64,000 nucleotides of DNA from Ignavibacteria bacterium (GTDB taxonomy: Bacteria > Bacteroidota > Ignavibacteria > Kapaibacteriales > UBA961), in NCBI GenBank assembly GCA_947491315.1, contig CANLII010000002.1, positions 62,001 through 126,000 on the forward strand, written 5' to 3'. Positions within the stretch are counted from its first letter, which is position 1; each line of letters begins with the position of its first letter. The notes beneath the pieces were generated by a model that searched no databases, was not told the DNA's origin, and was given only the letters and a program-made list of their open reading frames with translations. This document shows, one piece after another, positions 43,909 through 57,404 of this stretch. A program made the translations under genes and the position numbers.

Positions 43909-45256
43909 AGCGCATTTCATCCTTGTAGAATATCCTGTCATACAAACCAATCCCCAAGCCGATATAATAAATGTCAAAGTCACCAAGCGTTTTGAATGTA
44001 TCATTGAGTTGTGCTATATGAGAGCCCGAGGAATAACCCGCCTGCAAAAAAGCATTGATTTGTTTGCTGATGCGAAATGCCAATTTGGCTCCCATATGCA
44101 CCATATTTGTGGGATAATAATTGTATTCCAAGAATGGCTCCAGAACAGCATCATTGGAGATCACATTTTGCCAATACCCTATTCTGACTGGCAATATTCC
44201 TATGCCTCCCTCTTTATTGCCAAAGAGCAAGAGATTAAAGAGTGAAGTTCCCAATGTGAATTTGTTATTCCCCAAAGGAATGAACATCGAGGCCGGAGCA
44301 AGCCGAGCGATGATACCTTTGAAGGGAGTATTCGTATTCGGATCAAAGAATGGTTTTTCAGCATTGGAAAAAACTCCCATAACACTTGCCAATCCAATCT
44401 GCCAACCAGAATGATCATGATATTTCCATTCTTTCTCAGTTTCGGGTACCCGATTGAGAAAATCAAGAAATGACGTTCCAATTCCGGCATAAGGGATATA
44501 GTTTTTAGCAATGAAGGGTATTGCCACACCGATATATGTACGAAGATTCATACCACCAATGGATCCCAGATCACCGGAAACGCTAATATTGACATATGGA
44601 TCGGGAAAGAGAGAAAAACCGATTGCAGGTGTTATAGCCACATATGGAATCGTTTCTTTGATAAAGAATCGCTTTCGAATATAGATTGGCGCAATGCCAG
44701 TCAGCGTATTATTGGATCTATTGTCGCCAATGATCTTTTCATAATAATGCGTTCCCAATGTCCAGTCAGGATCATCATTGAACCAGCGGAGTCTTTTCTC
44801 CATGATTCCAATACGATAGATCGCGCCGGAGAAGATATTGCTTGTCGATGGAGCTCTTTTATTATCATAGTCGCGATTGAAATATCCAAATACTCCGAAC
44901 AATCCTCCATTAAGAGAATTTTGCATGGATCCACCGCCAACGATTCCAATAGTTTCTAGTAGTCCAATGCGAATGAAATTGGGATAATCTCTCGTTGTGG
45001 AAGAATCAACCTGCATCACATCTCTTCTCATTTCAACGATACGCGAAGTTGGATATACTATGCCATTGTCTCTTTGACCGGGAGCATTTCTAACGGCATC
45101 AATGATTGCTGTATCGCGCAAAGTTCTGGTATAAATATCCTTCTCTGTTCTTGTGATCATCTCATCTATTCCACCCATATTGGTGAGACTTGAGCATCCA
45201 AACAATAGAAGCGAAGTGATTGCTATGAGAATTGTTTTAAAGAAGGTATGGTTCAT
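43898..45256 (-). CDS. Lipoprotein with predicted outer-membrane beta-barrel character, unknown function
   Basis: A 452-aa protein with a lipoprotein signal (SLLLFGCSS) and many alternating aromatic/hydrophobic strands (YVNISVSGDLGSIGGMNL, HMGAKLAFRISKQINAFLQA). It resembles an outer-membrane barrel or a large beta-sandwich, but I cannot name a family. The ATG at 45256 gives a clean signal peptide; upstream ATGs overlap the FAH-family gene. It lies in the same overlapping operon as the SLBB exporter and Wzz-like protein, so a part in polysaccharide export or anchoring is plausible but unproven. Confidence 0.6.
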   Translation of the reverse strand: MNHTFFKTILIAITSLLLFGCSSLTNMGGIDEMITRTEKDIYTRTLRDTAIIDAVRNAPGQRDNGIVYPTSRIVEMRRDVMQVDSSTTRDYPNFIRIGLLETIGIVGGGSMQNSLNGGLFGVFGYFNRDYDNKRAPSTSNIFSGAIYRIGIMEKRLRWFNDDPDWTLGTHYYEKIIGDNRSNNTLTGIAPIYIRKRFFIKETIPYVAITPAIGFSLFPDPYVNISVSGDLGSIGGMNLRTYIGVAIPFIAKNYIPYAGIGTSFLDFLNRVPETEKEWKYHDHSGWQIGLASVMGVFSNAEKPFFDPNTNTPFKGIIARLAPASMFIPLGNNKFTLGTSLFNLLLFGNKEGGIGILPVRIGYWQNVISNDAVLEPFLEYNYYPTNMVHMGAKLAFRISKQINAFLQAGYSSGSHIAQLNDTFKTLGDFDIYYIGLGIGLYDRIFYKDEMRYGK

Positions 45257-45270
45257 AAGATGGTTCTCTA

Positions 45271-45936
45271 TCATGCTATTGTGCATTGCAATGTCAAAAA
45301 ATCATCAAAGTCAGCTACAATGATATCTCCGGAATACAATGGACCAACACCTTCGGGAGTTCCCGAAAGGATGCAATCACCAGCTTTGAGATGAAATATG
45401 GAATGACAAAATGCTATGAGTTCTTCGAATGTTCTTTCCATATTATCTGTATCGCCTCTTTGTCGAAGTTCACCATTGATGGAAAGCGAAAATATGAAAT
45501 GCGGATATGTTGAAAATGGAAGTATTGTCGAAACGGGAGCTGATCCTGCAAAACCTTTACTTATTGCCCATGGCTCACCTTTTTCTTTGGCAATCTTTTG
45601 AATATCCCGCAAAGTCAAATCCAAGGCAATTCCATAACCTGCAATATACTTTTCGAATCCACTTTGTAATCCAATTGGTAAGTCATGACCAATCACAATG
45701 GCAATTTCTACCTCATGATGCATTTCTTTGGAAAATGAAGGACATGTCAGCACAGCATTTTCAAATGGAATATAGGCAGTGGAGGGTTTTAAAAACACAA
45801 GAGGTGTATCAGGCACAGATGCACCCATTTCTTTTGCATGTGCTGAGTAATTCCTTCCGATGCAGTAGAAAGTTCCAATTGGAATTTCTGCTCCATCTTT
45901 CATGGTGAAACTTGTTGGGCTTTGTATATGCATCAT
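45271..45936 (-). CDS. Fumarylacetoacetate-hydrolase (FAH) family enzyme, FAHD1-like
   Basis: A 221-aa cytoplasmic enzyme of the FAH family. The motifs are FYCIGRNYSAHAKEMGA, PLVFLKPSTAYIP, the metal-binding HHEVEIAIVIG, LDLTLRDIQKIAKEKGEPW and LSGTPEGVGPLYSGD. Length and motifs fit acylpyruvase/oxaloacetate decarboxylase (FAHD1/YcgM) more than true FAH. The start overlaps the PBP stop by 4 nt. Its presence in a wall/export operon has no evident metabolic logic. Confidence 0.87.
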   Translation of the reverse strand: MMHIQSPTSFTMKDGAEIPIGTFYCIGRNYSAHAKEMGASVPDTPLVFLKPSTAYIPFENAVLTCPSFSKEMHHEVEIAIVIGHDLPIGLQSGFEKYIAGYGIALDLTLRDIQKIAKEKGEPWAISKGFAGSAPVSTILPFSTYPHFIFSLSINGELRQRGDTDNMERTFEELIAFCHSIFHLKAGDCILSGTPEGVGPLYSGDIIVADFDDFLTLQCTIA

Positions 45937-48080
45937 TCAAATTCCTGATTCTTGTCTTGCAATTTTTTGGGTATTGTATTTTCTTCTATCAATTCCTTTG
46001 AATCCGACATTTCTGAGGAATCCGCCGGAGTGAATCCAAAACGTTTCAATCGATATTGCATGCCGGGTTTAGAATACACTTTCTGCATCATTCTACCCCA
46101 GATTGGAGCGGCAGCTTTCCCACCCTGACCATACCATCCGGTGAATTTGATGCGCCTATCATCGAATCCGACCCAAACTCCAGCGGCCAATTGAGGAGTG
46201 AGTCCAACAAACCAGGCATCTGCATAGTCATTGGTCGTACCAGTTTTGCCGGCAGCATCATAAGAGAAAAATGATCGAATGGAAGATGCCGTGCCACCGG
46301 TTACGACACCACGCATCATTTTCACCATAGCTTTGGCGATATCAGGTCTAAGAGCATCAACCAAATTGATATGTCTGCTTCGCTGATATATGACCTTTCC
46401 TCTCTTGTCCTCAATTCTTTGAATGTACACGGGATCAATACTGATGCCGTGATTGAGAAAAGTACCAAATGCTGAGGTCATCTCAAGCGGGGTAACTTCT
46501 TCTGCACCTAAAGCAAGTGTTGGGAAAGCATCCAATTCAGACTTGATTCCCATTCTATGAGCAAGAGCAATGACTTCAGAAGGAGAAGTATGCTCGGTTA
46601 TCAATCGTGCGGCAACGGTATTGATGGAATAGCGTAATCCTCCCGCAAGTGAAATGGGTCCACTGGAAGAACCACTTGGACTCCAAACTCCACCGGAAGG
46701 TAATGTATAAGAAAAAGGACCGCTTTCAATGACCGATTCAGGAGTAAGTCCATTGATCATTGCACTTGCATAAACAAATGGTTTGAATGAAGAACCCGGT
46801 TGTCTTTTGATTTGAACAGCATGATTCAATGTATATCTTGAATCACCGGCCAAAGCGAGTCCTTCTGGTGAAGATCCAACCATTGCCACGATATGTCCGG
46901 TCATGGGATCAATGACATTCACTCCGGTTTGAATGGTAGTGGCTTTGAGTTTTACGGAATCAATGAATTTCTGATTCTTCATTGCTCCTTGCATCATTTG
47001 TTCTTTCTTTGCGGGATCTGATACACTCAGATATTCCGGTTTTTCCATGACGGCTTGTCTGATGAGTGAATTGAGCAATTTTTGTTTTCCTTTCCAGCTC
47101 CAATTCTTTCGAAATGTCTCCTGAAATCCCGAGAGATGTTCTTGCACCGCTTCATTTGCCGCTTGCTGAATGCGCGAATCAAGCGTAGTGAATATCACCA
47201 AGCCATCACGATAAAGATTGTTTTCCTGCAAAGTGAATTGATCATCCTTTTCCAAGGCCTGGCGAATCATCTCAACAAAATGCGGAGCAATTGATTCCTC
47301 TTTCATGCCGAGTCTTCCTCTGTTCAAAAAGATAGGCTGTATAAGAGATGAATAATATTGATCTTCTTCCAAATACCCCATGTCCGCCATCATTGACAGA
47401 ACAAGATTTCTTCTATTCAGGGCTTTCTCATAATTTCCAATAGCTGAGTAATTTTCGGGTCCTTTCAACAATGCAATTAAATAAGCACATTCTGCCGTGG
47501 AAAGTTGGAGTGGACTTTTCTTGAAATATAATTCTGATGCCACTTGAATTCCATAAGCACCTTTACCGAAATACACTGTATTGCAATACAATTCAAGAAT
47601 TTCTTTTTTTGTGTAGGTTTGCTCAATTTTTACAGCAGTAATAGCTTCTTTAATCTTTCTTGCAATGCTAACTTCTCGATTCAGGAATAGATTTCTTGCA
47701 AGCTGTTGTGATAAAGTCGAAGCACCTTCCTTTGCTCTGAATACAATGATATTTTTCACGAAAGCTTTGGCAATGCGCATGGGATGAATGCCCCAATGAT
47801 CAAAAAAAGCACGATCCTCGGTGGCAATCAATGCATTGATCACATCTTTGGGTATACTATCATATGGGATATTTGAGCGTTTTTTGATGAAAAACATATC
47901 AAGAATCTTTCCATCAGAACTCAATACTTTTGTTGCCAATTCCTGCGGTGGATTCTCAAGTTGATCAAATGATGGCAGTTCATCAATAATAAACGCATGT
48001 ATATAGAATGCCAGCCCCAATAGTAAGAAGAGGATTACCCCGATGCTGATCAAAAGTGTTTTTTTTACAGTCATATTCAT
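45933..48080 (-). CDS. mrcA: Bifunctional penicillin-binding protein 1A (class A PBP)
   Basis: A 715-aa class A PBP: a short cytoplasmic tail, one TM helix (TLLISIGVILFLLLGLAFYI), a GT51 transglycosylase domain with ATEDRAFFDHWGIHP and GASTLSQQLARNLFLN, then a transpeptidase domain with the catalytic SSFK (QPGSSFKPFVYAS, near residue 427), the SxN region (SINTVAA) and KTGTTNDYADAWF (near residue 610). It polymerises and cross-links peptidoglycan in the periplasm. It leads the operon that runs into the polysaccharide-export genes through ATGA overlaps. Confidence 0.94.
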   Translation of the reverse strand: MNMTVKKTLLISIGVILFLLLGLAFYIHAFIIDELPSFDQLENPPQELATKVLSSDGKILDMFFIKKRSNIPYDSIPKDVINALIATEDRAFFDHWGIHPMRIAKAFVKNIIVFRAKEGASTLSQQLARNLFLNREVSIARKIKEAITAVKIEQTYTKKEILELYCNTVYFGKGAYGIQVASELYFKKSPLQLSTAECAYLIALLKGPENYSAIGNYEKALNRRNLVLSMMADMGYLEEDQYYSSLIQPIFLNRGRLGMKEESIAPHFVEMIRQALEKDDQFTLQENNLYRDGLVIFTTLDSRIQQAANEAVQEHLSGFQETFRKNWSWKGKQKLLNSLIRQAVMEKPEYLSVSDPAKKEQMMQGAMKNQKFIDSVKLKATTIQTGVNVIDPMTGHIVAMVGSSPEGLALAGDSRYTLNHAVQIKRQPGSSFKPFVYASAMINGLTPESVIESGPFSYTLPSGGVWSPSGSSSGPISLAGGLRYSINTVAARLITEHTSPSEVIALAHRMGIKSELDAFPTLALGAEEVTPLEMTSAFGTFLNHGISIDPVYIQRIEDKRGKVIYQRSRHINLVDALRPDIAKAMVKMMRGVVTGGTASSIRSFFSYDAAGKTGTTNDYADAWFVGLTPQLAAGVWVGFDDRRIKFTGWYGQGGKAAAPIWGRMMQKVYSKPGMQYRLKRFGFTPADSSEMSDSKELIEENTIPKKLQDKNQEFE

Positions 48081-48112
48081 TTATCCGACATGATGCTAAG
48101 GGCCCGAAAATA

Positions 48113-48259
48113 ATGACAAAACTACAAAAAAGCAGTGACAGACTCCATAGTCTGTATAAGGCAGAACATGGACTTTCCTTGGTGAATCTTTGGATTACCG
48201 CTAACTTTACGAAGTTAATCTATCAATCGCGCATAAATCCATGGCATTTCCCTGTATAA
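48113..48259 (+). pseudogene. Probable N-terminal part of the FkbM methyltransferase gene, separated by a frameshift
   Basis: An ATG at 48113 (AAGGG about 10 nt before it) opens a frame reading ITANFTKLIYQSRINPWHFP and then meets a TAA. The downstream FkbM ORF begins just before, in another frame, with FPCIRGHHIHDG. Adding one C at the CCC run (48250-48252) would join the two smoothly (WHFP-CIRG). I read this as the lost 5' end of the same gene or a one-base sequence error. The alternative is an unrelated shadow ORF. Confidence 0.5.
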
Positions 48260-48933
48260 GAGGCCATCATATTCATGATGGTTTATTGAATTCCGACAGC
48301 ATCATCATTGACCTGGGCGGACATAAAGGCGAATTCAGTTCGATCATCAGTGAACGATATCATTGCATGTGTCATGTGATTGAAGCCATGCCTGAATTAT
48401 ATGCATCCATCAAACAAACCAAGAATATTCGCACATATCACTATGCAGCTTCAGATTCCGATGGAGTGATGTCTTTTCACCTTTCTGAAAATCCGGAGTC
48501 GAATTCACTTATTCGAAAAACCGAGGAGCATGCCAAAACCATTGAAGTGCCAACCATTTCAATGTCTTCACTCCTTCAAAAACATGATATCCCAAGAATT
48601 GATGCATTGAAGATGGATATAGAAGGTGCTGAAATCGCGGTATTCAGAGGTATGTCCGATGAGCTTCTTCGCTCAATAAAGCAGATAACTGTCGAATTTC
48701 ATGATTTTATACCTGAAATGAACATGGAACAAGATGTTCTGGATGTGATTTCAAGACTCGAATCACTTGGATTTGCCTGCATCGTGTTTTCTCGACATAC
48801 CCATTTCGATGTACTGTTTCTCAATACGAGAAATGTATCTCATGTGGATATATTCATGGCAAGAATGACAAAATATATACATGGAATCGGAAGAGTGATC
48901 AACAGAAATTTGGGTTTGAATAAAGATCACTAA
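48241..48933 (+). CDS. FkbM-family SAM-dependent methyltransferase (5' part probably frameshifted)
   Basis: A 230-aa ORF with the FkbM methyltransferase pattern: the SAM-binding SIIIDLGGHKGEFSSIISER, VIEAMPELYASIK, YHYAASDSDGVMSFHLSEN, and the catalytic-region IDALKMDIEGAEIAVFRGM. FkbM enzymes O-methylate sugars or lipids; the substrate is unknown. The tracked ATG at 48241 begins in what looks like the middle of the natural N-terminal region. About 45 residues upstream are encoded in another frame, so the intact gene would run 48113-48933. It stands alone, divergent from the PBP gene, and ends before a terminator. Confidence 0.8.
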   Translation: MAFPCIRGHHIHDGLLNSDSIIIDLGGHKGEFSSIISERYHCMCHVIEAMPELYASIKQTKNIRTYHYAASDSDGVMSFHLSENPESNSLIRKTEEHAKTIEVPTISMSSLLQKHDIPRIDALKMDIEGAEIAVFRGMSDELLRSIKQITVEFHDFIPEMNMEQDVLDVISRLESLGFACIVFSRHTHFDVLFLNTRNVSHVDIFMARMTKYIHGIGRVINRNLGLNKDH

Positions 48934-49093
48934 TTCGGCAACTATTGTATTTTCAATGCTTTAGATATATGTGAGGACTATTTTGAAAATGCGGGAACAT
49001 GGTCGTATGTGATGGTGTTAATGAGATGTGAAAGTTTCTCGATACCCATCCCGCTTTCACCACAACAACAAAGCCCCAAATTTGGGGCTTTTT
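48934..49093 (+). other. Intergenic region with possible RNA structure ahead of a terminator
   Basis: The 160-nt spacer has no credible ORF. It holds two crossing complementary pairs (GCGGGA/TCCCGC and GTGAAAG/CTTTCAC) followed by a strong terminator. This could be a 3'UTR structure or a small RNA, but the evidence is thin. Confidence 0.3.
49070..49091. terminator. Bidirectional intrinsic terminator between the FkbM gene and prfC
   Basis: AAAGCCCCAAA / TTTGGGGCTTT forms an 11-bp palindrome followed by a T-run on the plus strand. It lies in the spacer between the two converging genes. Confidence 0.85.
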
Positions 49094-50662
49094 TTATGCT
49101 ATTGGGGGTTTATCCAAGAGAATTAAACCTTCGGTTCGATCTCGATGATAACCGATTTCCCAGTCATTTTTGAACAGAATCACTTCTCGATCAGCATCAT
49201 CAAAGGCAAATGTCAAAGTTGCACTCATGGGTTTCACATCACCACCAAGCCAGCGCATTCTGGTGAATGGTAATCTATCTAATTTCACCTTTTCATTGTA
49301 TTCCGACTCCATTCGAGCCTGAAATACTTGTAATTGAAGTTCACCAACCGCGGCTATAAGCGGAGTTGGAGAATGATGTGCATCGCTGAAAATTTGTACG
49401 ACGCCTTCCTCTCCCAATTGCTCAATTCCTTTACGGAAACTCTTACTGAATGATCCTGAAACAGGAAACAATTTTGCAAAAATCTCGGGAGCAAATCTCG
49501 GAAACTGTGGAATTGTGAAATCAGGTCCGGTTGTGAGTACATCACCCACGAGGAATGTTCCGGGATTTGAAAGACCAATCACATCACCCGGATATGCCAC
49601 ATCGATGATATCTCTGTCTTGTCCAAAAATCTGAAAAGGATAATTAATTTTTACTTCCTTTCCGCTTCTAGGATGCTTTGCCGTCATGCCTCTCTCAAAA
49701 ATCCCACTCACGATTCTAAAGAATGAAATGCGATCTCTGTGAGACTTATTCATATTCGCTTGCATTTTATAAACAAAGCCCGAAAAATACGAACTGTCTG
49801 GTGCTATAAGTCCTGCAGAAGAACCCATACCTTGAGGAGATGGAGCCAAGTCAATCAAATATTGAAGAAAGTTTTCAATACCAAAATTCGTGATGGCACT
49901 TCCAAAAAAGACCGGTGTAATGATTTCCTGCAAAAATGCTTCATGCTCAAATGGAGGAAGTGCGGCTTCCACCAGTTCGATTTCTTCAAGAAACTTTGCA
50001 TGTGCATGTTCGCCAATCAATGCTTTGAAACTCGGATCATGTATGCCTTTTGTGCTTACAGGTGCTCTGTGTTTATTACCCTCAGTTTTTTCAAACAAAT
50101 GCAATACACCGGAAGATCTTTCATATACACCACGGAAACTGGGTCCATCTCCAATTGGATATGTGAGCGGCACTACAGTAATACCAAGTACTTTCTCAAC
50201 ATTATCCATTAATTCAAATGGAGAAAGTGCTGGTCGATCCATTTTATTAATGAATGTAATGATGGGAATGCCACGATCTCTACATACTTTGAATAACTTC
50301 ACTGTTTGTTCCTCAACACCTTTGGCGGCATCAAGAAGCATAATTGCACAATCTACTGCCATGAGCGTGCGATAGGTGTCTTCAGAAAAGTCTTGGTGAC
50401 CAGGAGTATCAAGGATATTGAGCAAGATCCCATCATATTCAACTCGCATCGCGCTTGAAGAAACAGAAATTCCACGCTCTTGTTCAATACTCATCCAATC
50501 GGATGTAGTGGATCTATGTTTTCCTCCGGTCACAGCACCCGCACTACGAATTGCTCCTGAGTATAGGAGTAATTTTTCGGTCAATGTGGTTTTTCCCGCA
50601 TCCGGATGCGAGATGATGGCTATTGTTCTTCGCCTTTGAATTTCACTTTGTAATTCTGACAT
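49094..50662 (-). CDS. prfC: Peptide chain release factor 3
   Basis: RF3 is the GTPase that recycles RF1/RF2 from the ribosome after termination. The 522-aa protein shows the P-loop IISHPDAGKTTLTEKLLLY (RF3's HPDAGKTT rather than EF-G's HIDAGKTT), the switch II DTPGHQDFSEDTYRTL and the G4 motif FINKMDRP. The middle and C-terminal RF3 domains follow. The length is typical. It stands next to the TlpA-like gene (9 nt gap, same strand). Confidence 0.96.
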   Translation of the reverse strand: MSELQSEIQRRRTIAIISHPDAGKTTLTEKLLLYSGAIRSAGAVTGGKHRSTTSDWMSIEQERGISVSSSAMRVEYDGILLNILDTPGHQDFSEDTYRTLMAVDCAIMLLDAAKGVEEQTVKLFKVCRDRGIPIITFINKMDRPALSPFELMDNVEKVLGITVVPLTYPIGDGPSFRGVYERSSGVLHLFEKTEGNKHRAPVSTKGIHDPSFKALIGEHAHAKFLEEIELVEAALPPFEHEAFLQEIITPVFFGSAITNFGIENFLQYLIDLAPSPQGMGSSAGLIAPDSSYFSGFVYKMQANMNKSHRDRISFFRIVSGIFERGMTAKHPRSGKEVKINYPFQIFGQDRDIIDVAYPGDVIGLSNPGTFLVGDVLTTGPDFTIPQFPRFAPEIFAKLFPVSGSFSKSFRKGIEQLGEEGVVQIFSDAHHSPTPLIAAVGELQLQVFQARMESEYNEKVKLDRLPFTRMRWLGGDVKPMSATLTFAFDDADREVILFKNDWEIGYHRDRTEGLILLDKPPIA

Positions 50663-50671
50663 GATTCCTTC

Positions 50672-54742
<4,071 letters not shown>

Positions 54743-54790
54743 TCATATCCCCGGAATGATCACAATCACATTGAATGTGTAATTTGCAAT

Positions 54791-56551
54791 ATGAGATATC
54801 TATTTCGCATACTGATACTTATGTTTCCGCTCCTGGCATTGCTGTCTTCTTGTACGGTGCTGCGCCCCCGTTCTCTATTCAAAGATCTGATTTGTCCTCC
54901 GCCTCCTTCACAAGATTGTTATCCCAAACGCTTCACGGGTCCGGTTTTGGATACCGCATCCCAGGGAAAAGAACGATTTATGAGAATTCGCTCGGTTGAA
55001 GGCTTGAATTCTCCCGTAATCGATGAATGGAGTGTTTCATTTCTCAAAGACTCGACCATTTGGAATACCGCATCTGCCGGTGGAAGTCAGATTTTGAGAT
55101 CCATTCGATTTTATAATGAAAAGACTGTTTCAGAGATATATACCCCTGAAATGGAGGAAAATGGATCTCTTGGTTTTGTGACGGGAGATTCGGAGAAAGC
55201 AATAGCCGCCAGAGTATCAGCCGGTGCATATCCGGGAGATGCAGATATCATTGTCTCCGAACTTTCAAGAGATATAATTAAACCCCTAAATAGCATCGCA
55301 GTCTCTTCCCTTTTGCACTGGGAATCGCATCCCACTCTTTCACCTGATGGAACATTGCTGTTTTATGTGAGCGATCAAATAGCATCCATAAAAGGTACGG
55401 AAATTTATGTATCAGCAAAAGAAGGCAATGCTTGGAGTGAACCCATGAATTGCGGACATATCATCAATTCGAAGTGTGATGAATTGAGTCCTTTTGTTAC
55501 GAAACAAGGCAATGTTTTGCTTTTTTCTTCATCAGGTCATGCTAATCTTGGCGGTTATGACATATTTTCTACCATGTTTGATCCGGAATCCGTTAAAAAA
55601 GCAATAAAAGTCCGAGATTCAATGGCACTTGCGAAGACATTTGAACAGCCCACAAATATAGGCGCACCCATCAATACCATTCATGATGAGTTATTTCCAT
55701 CTTCCCCAAGCAATCGCATAGATACATTACTCTATTATAGTTCCAATCAATCATCCCCGGCAGATGATTTTTCCTTCGATATATTTGTCTATCATCCTGC
55801 CTATCAGTTTGACACAGTGAAGCAGACGCCTATTGTAAAATGGCAAATGACATCTCCTACACTTAAAAGAGCTGATAAATTGGACCCCAAGACTATCATC
55901 ACCATTGAAGGGAGAGTTATTGACGAAGAAAGCAAAAAGCCGGTAAAGAATGCAGAAGTAACCACCACTTTATATCCAGAGAATGAAGTCATCGATCAAC
56001 AAATGACTGATACCACTGGTCGATACAGAGTGAAGGTGGCTACAAACAGACCTGTCCGAATTTCAGCAGAATCAGATGAGCTCTTTGAATCGGCATTCAT
56101 CACTACATTTTTGCAGTCTGACAATAATGCCTATCTGTCCGATCCGCTTCAATTGCCCAAGACCATTGCACTTCGCATCAATTTTCCTACGAATGAATTC
56201 AAGGATCCTTATCCATTTCTTTTGGATTCCAATGGGAATGAAACCCCGGTTTCATGGATAGATGCCATTGTGAAAGTGGGTATGAATTTGCAGAAATTTC
56301 AAACAAACATTGAAACTCTCTCGATAATTGGACATACTGATCAAGTTGGATCGAATGAATATAATATGAAGCTTGGTCAAAGAAGATCTGATTTCATTGT
56401 TCAACAACTTGTAAAACTTGGAGTGCCGGCCAAAATGTTGAGAGCAGAATCTCAAGGTGAGGAAGCTCTTCTGAACATTCGACCCTTCGAAAATGAAGAT
56501 ATCTACAACAAACGCTGTCGAAGAGTCGAATTATTCAAGTTCATCCGTTAA
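54791..56551 (+). CDS. OmpA-family lipoprotein with PD40 repeats
   Basis: A 586-aa outer-membrane lipoprotein. The signal peptide ends in a lipobox (ALLSSC). A PD40/WD40-like beta-propeller region follows (HPTLSPDGTLLFYVSDQ, LSPFVTKQGNVLLFSSSG, LFPSSPSNRIDTLLYYSSNQ). Next is a CarboxypepD-regulatory-like domain near residues 370-460 (TIEGRVIDEESKKPVKNAEV) and a C-terminal OmpA domain (IIGHTDQVGSNEYNMKLGQR) that binds peptidoglycan. The layout resembles PorE/OmpA-PD40 proteins associated with T9SS, though I cannot claim that role. It is divergent from ligA. Confidence 0.88.
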   Translation: MRYLFRILILMFPLLALLSSCTVLRPRSLFKDLICPPPPSQDCYPKRFTGPVLDTASQGKERFMRIRSVEGLNSPVIDEWSVSFLKDSTIWNTASAGGSQILRSIRFYNEKTVSEIYTPEMEENGSLGFVTGDSEKAIAARVSAGAYPGDADIIVSELSRDIIKPLNSIAVSSLLHWESHPTLSPDGTLLFYVSDQIASIKGTEIYVSAKEGNAWSEPMNCGHIINSKCDELSPFVTKQGNVLLFSSSGHANLGGYDIFSTMFDPESVKKAIKVRDSMALAKTFEQPTNIGAPINTIHDELFPSSPSNRIDTLLYYSSNQSSPADDFSFDIFVYHPAYQFDTVKQTPIVKWQMTSPTLKRADKLDPKTIITIEGRVIDEESKKPVKNAEVTTTLYPENEVIDQQMTDTTGRYRVKVATNRPVRISAESDELFESAFITTFLQSDNNAYLSDPLQLPKTIALRINFPTNEFKDPYPFLLDSNGNETPVSWIDAIVKVGMNLQKFQTNIETLSIIGHTDQVGSNEYNMKLGQRRSDFIVQQLVKLGVPAKMLRAESQGEEALLNIRPFENEDIYNKRCRRVELFKFIR

Positions 56552-56592
56552 AAGCGTGGAAAATTCACTGATTTTCAATCCTTGAAATTCCC

Positions 56593-56600
56593 TAATTTTG
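56593..56600 (+). promoter_or_regulatory. Bacteroidota-type -7 element upstream of etfB
   Basis: TAATTTTG matches TAnnTTTG and lies 36 nt before the etfB ATG. The -33 region is only TTTTC-like. Confidence 0.45.
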
Positions 56601-56636
56601 CATACTGATCACCATCAAAAAACACGGAGTCACTCC

Positions 56637-57383
56637 ATGAATATCCTTGTGTGTATTTCACAGGTACCTGATACCACAGCCAAAATCCAAGTATCCGGCG
56701 ATGGAAAATCCATTGAAAAGACGGGTATCAAGTTCATTCTTAATCCTTATGATGAATTTGCAATTGAAGAGGGTCTTCGCTTAAGAGAGCGATTCGGAGG
56801 CACGGTAATAGCCTTGACTGTTGGTTCTGAAACCTCGAAAGAGATTCTTAGAACCGCTCTTGCAATGGGAGTCGACAAAGCCGGCATCGTAAAAACTGAT
56901 GATATTCTTGATTCATATAATGTGGCAGAAAATATTGCAGGTTATGCCAAATCTATTTCACCTGATTTGGTGATTTTTGGAAGACAATCCATTGATTTTG
57001 ACTCATCCGGGATGGCACCAATGGTTGCAGAAATGCTTGATCTTCCATCAATTTCCGTCGTATCATCTTGGAATATCGAAAATAATGTCATTACTGCGGA
57101 GCGAGACATCGAAGGTGGAAAAGAAGTGCTGACATGCTCAATTCCCTGCGTCATCAGTGCGCAAAAAGGTTTGAATGATCCTCGCTATCCAAAATTGCCT
57201 GATATCATGAAAGCAAAGAGTAAGCCGATTGAAGAGATTGCTTCATGTCATGGTTCTGCATTGGTGTCTTTGACATCCATGGTGCTTCCATCCTCAAAAA
57301 GAGTCGGAATGATAGTTGGTGACTCCGAAGCAGAAATTGCATCAGTAGTCACTGCACTTCATGAACAGGCAAAAGTTATTTAA
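56637..57383 (+). CDS. etfB: Electron transfer flavoprotein subunit beta
   Basis: EtfB pairs with EtfA to carry electrons from acyl-CoA and other dehydrogenases to the quinone pool. The tracked start at 56598 precedes the ribosome site; the ATG at 56637 follows GGAG and gives MNILVCISQVPDTTAKI (248 aa), the canonical start. NPYDEFAIEEGLRLRERFGG, AMGVDKAGIVK and FGRQSIDFDSSGMAPMVAEM are typical, including the AMP-binding region. etfA follows after 21 nt. Confidence 0.96.
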   Translation: MNILVCISQVPDTTAKIQVSGDGKSIEKTGIKFILNPYDEFAIEEGLRLRERFGGTVIALTVGSETSKEILRTALAMGVDKAGIVKTDDILDSYNVAENIAGYAKSISPDLVIFGRQSIDFDSSGMAPMVAEMLDLPSISVVSSWNIENNVITAERDIEGGKEVLTCSIPCVISAQKGLNDPRYPKLPDIMKAKSKPIEEIASCHGSALVSLTSMVLPSSKRVGMIVGDSEAEIASVVTALHEQAKVI

Positions 57384-57404
57384 TTAATCCGGAAGACTTC
57401 ACTC

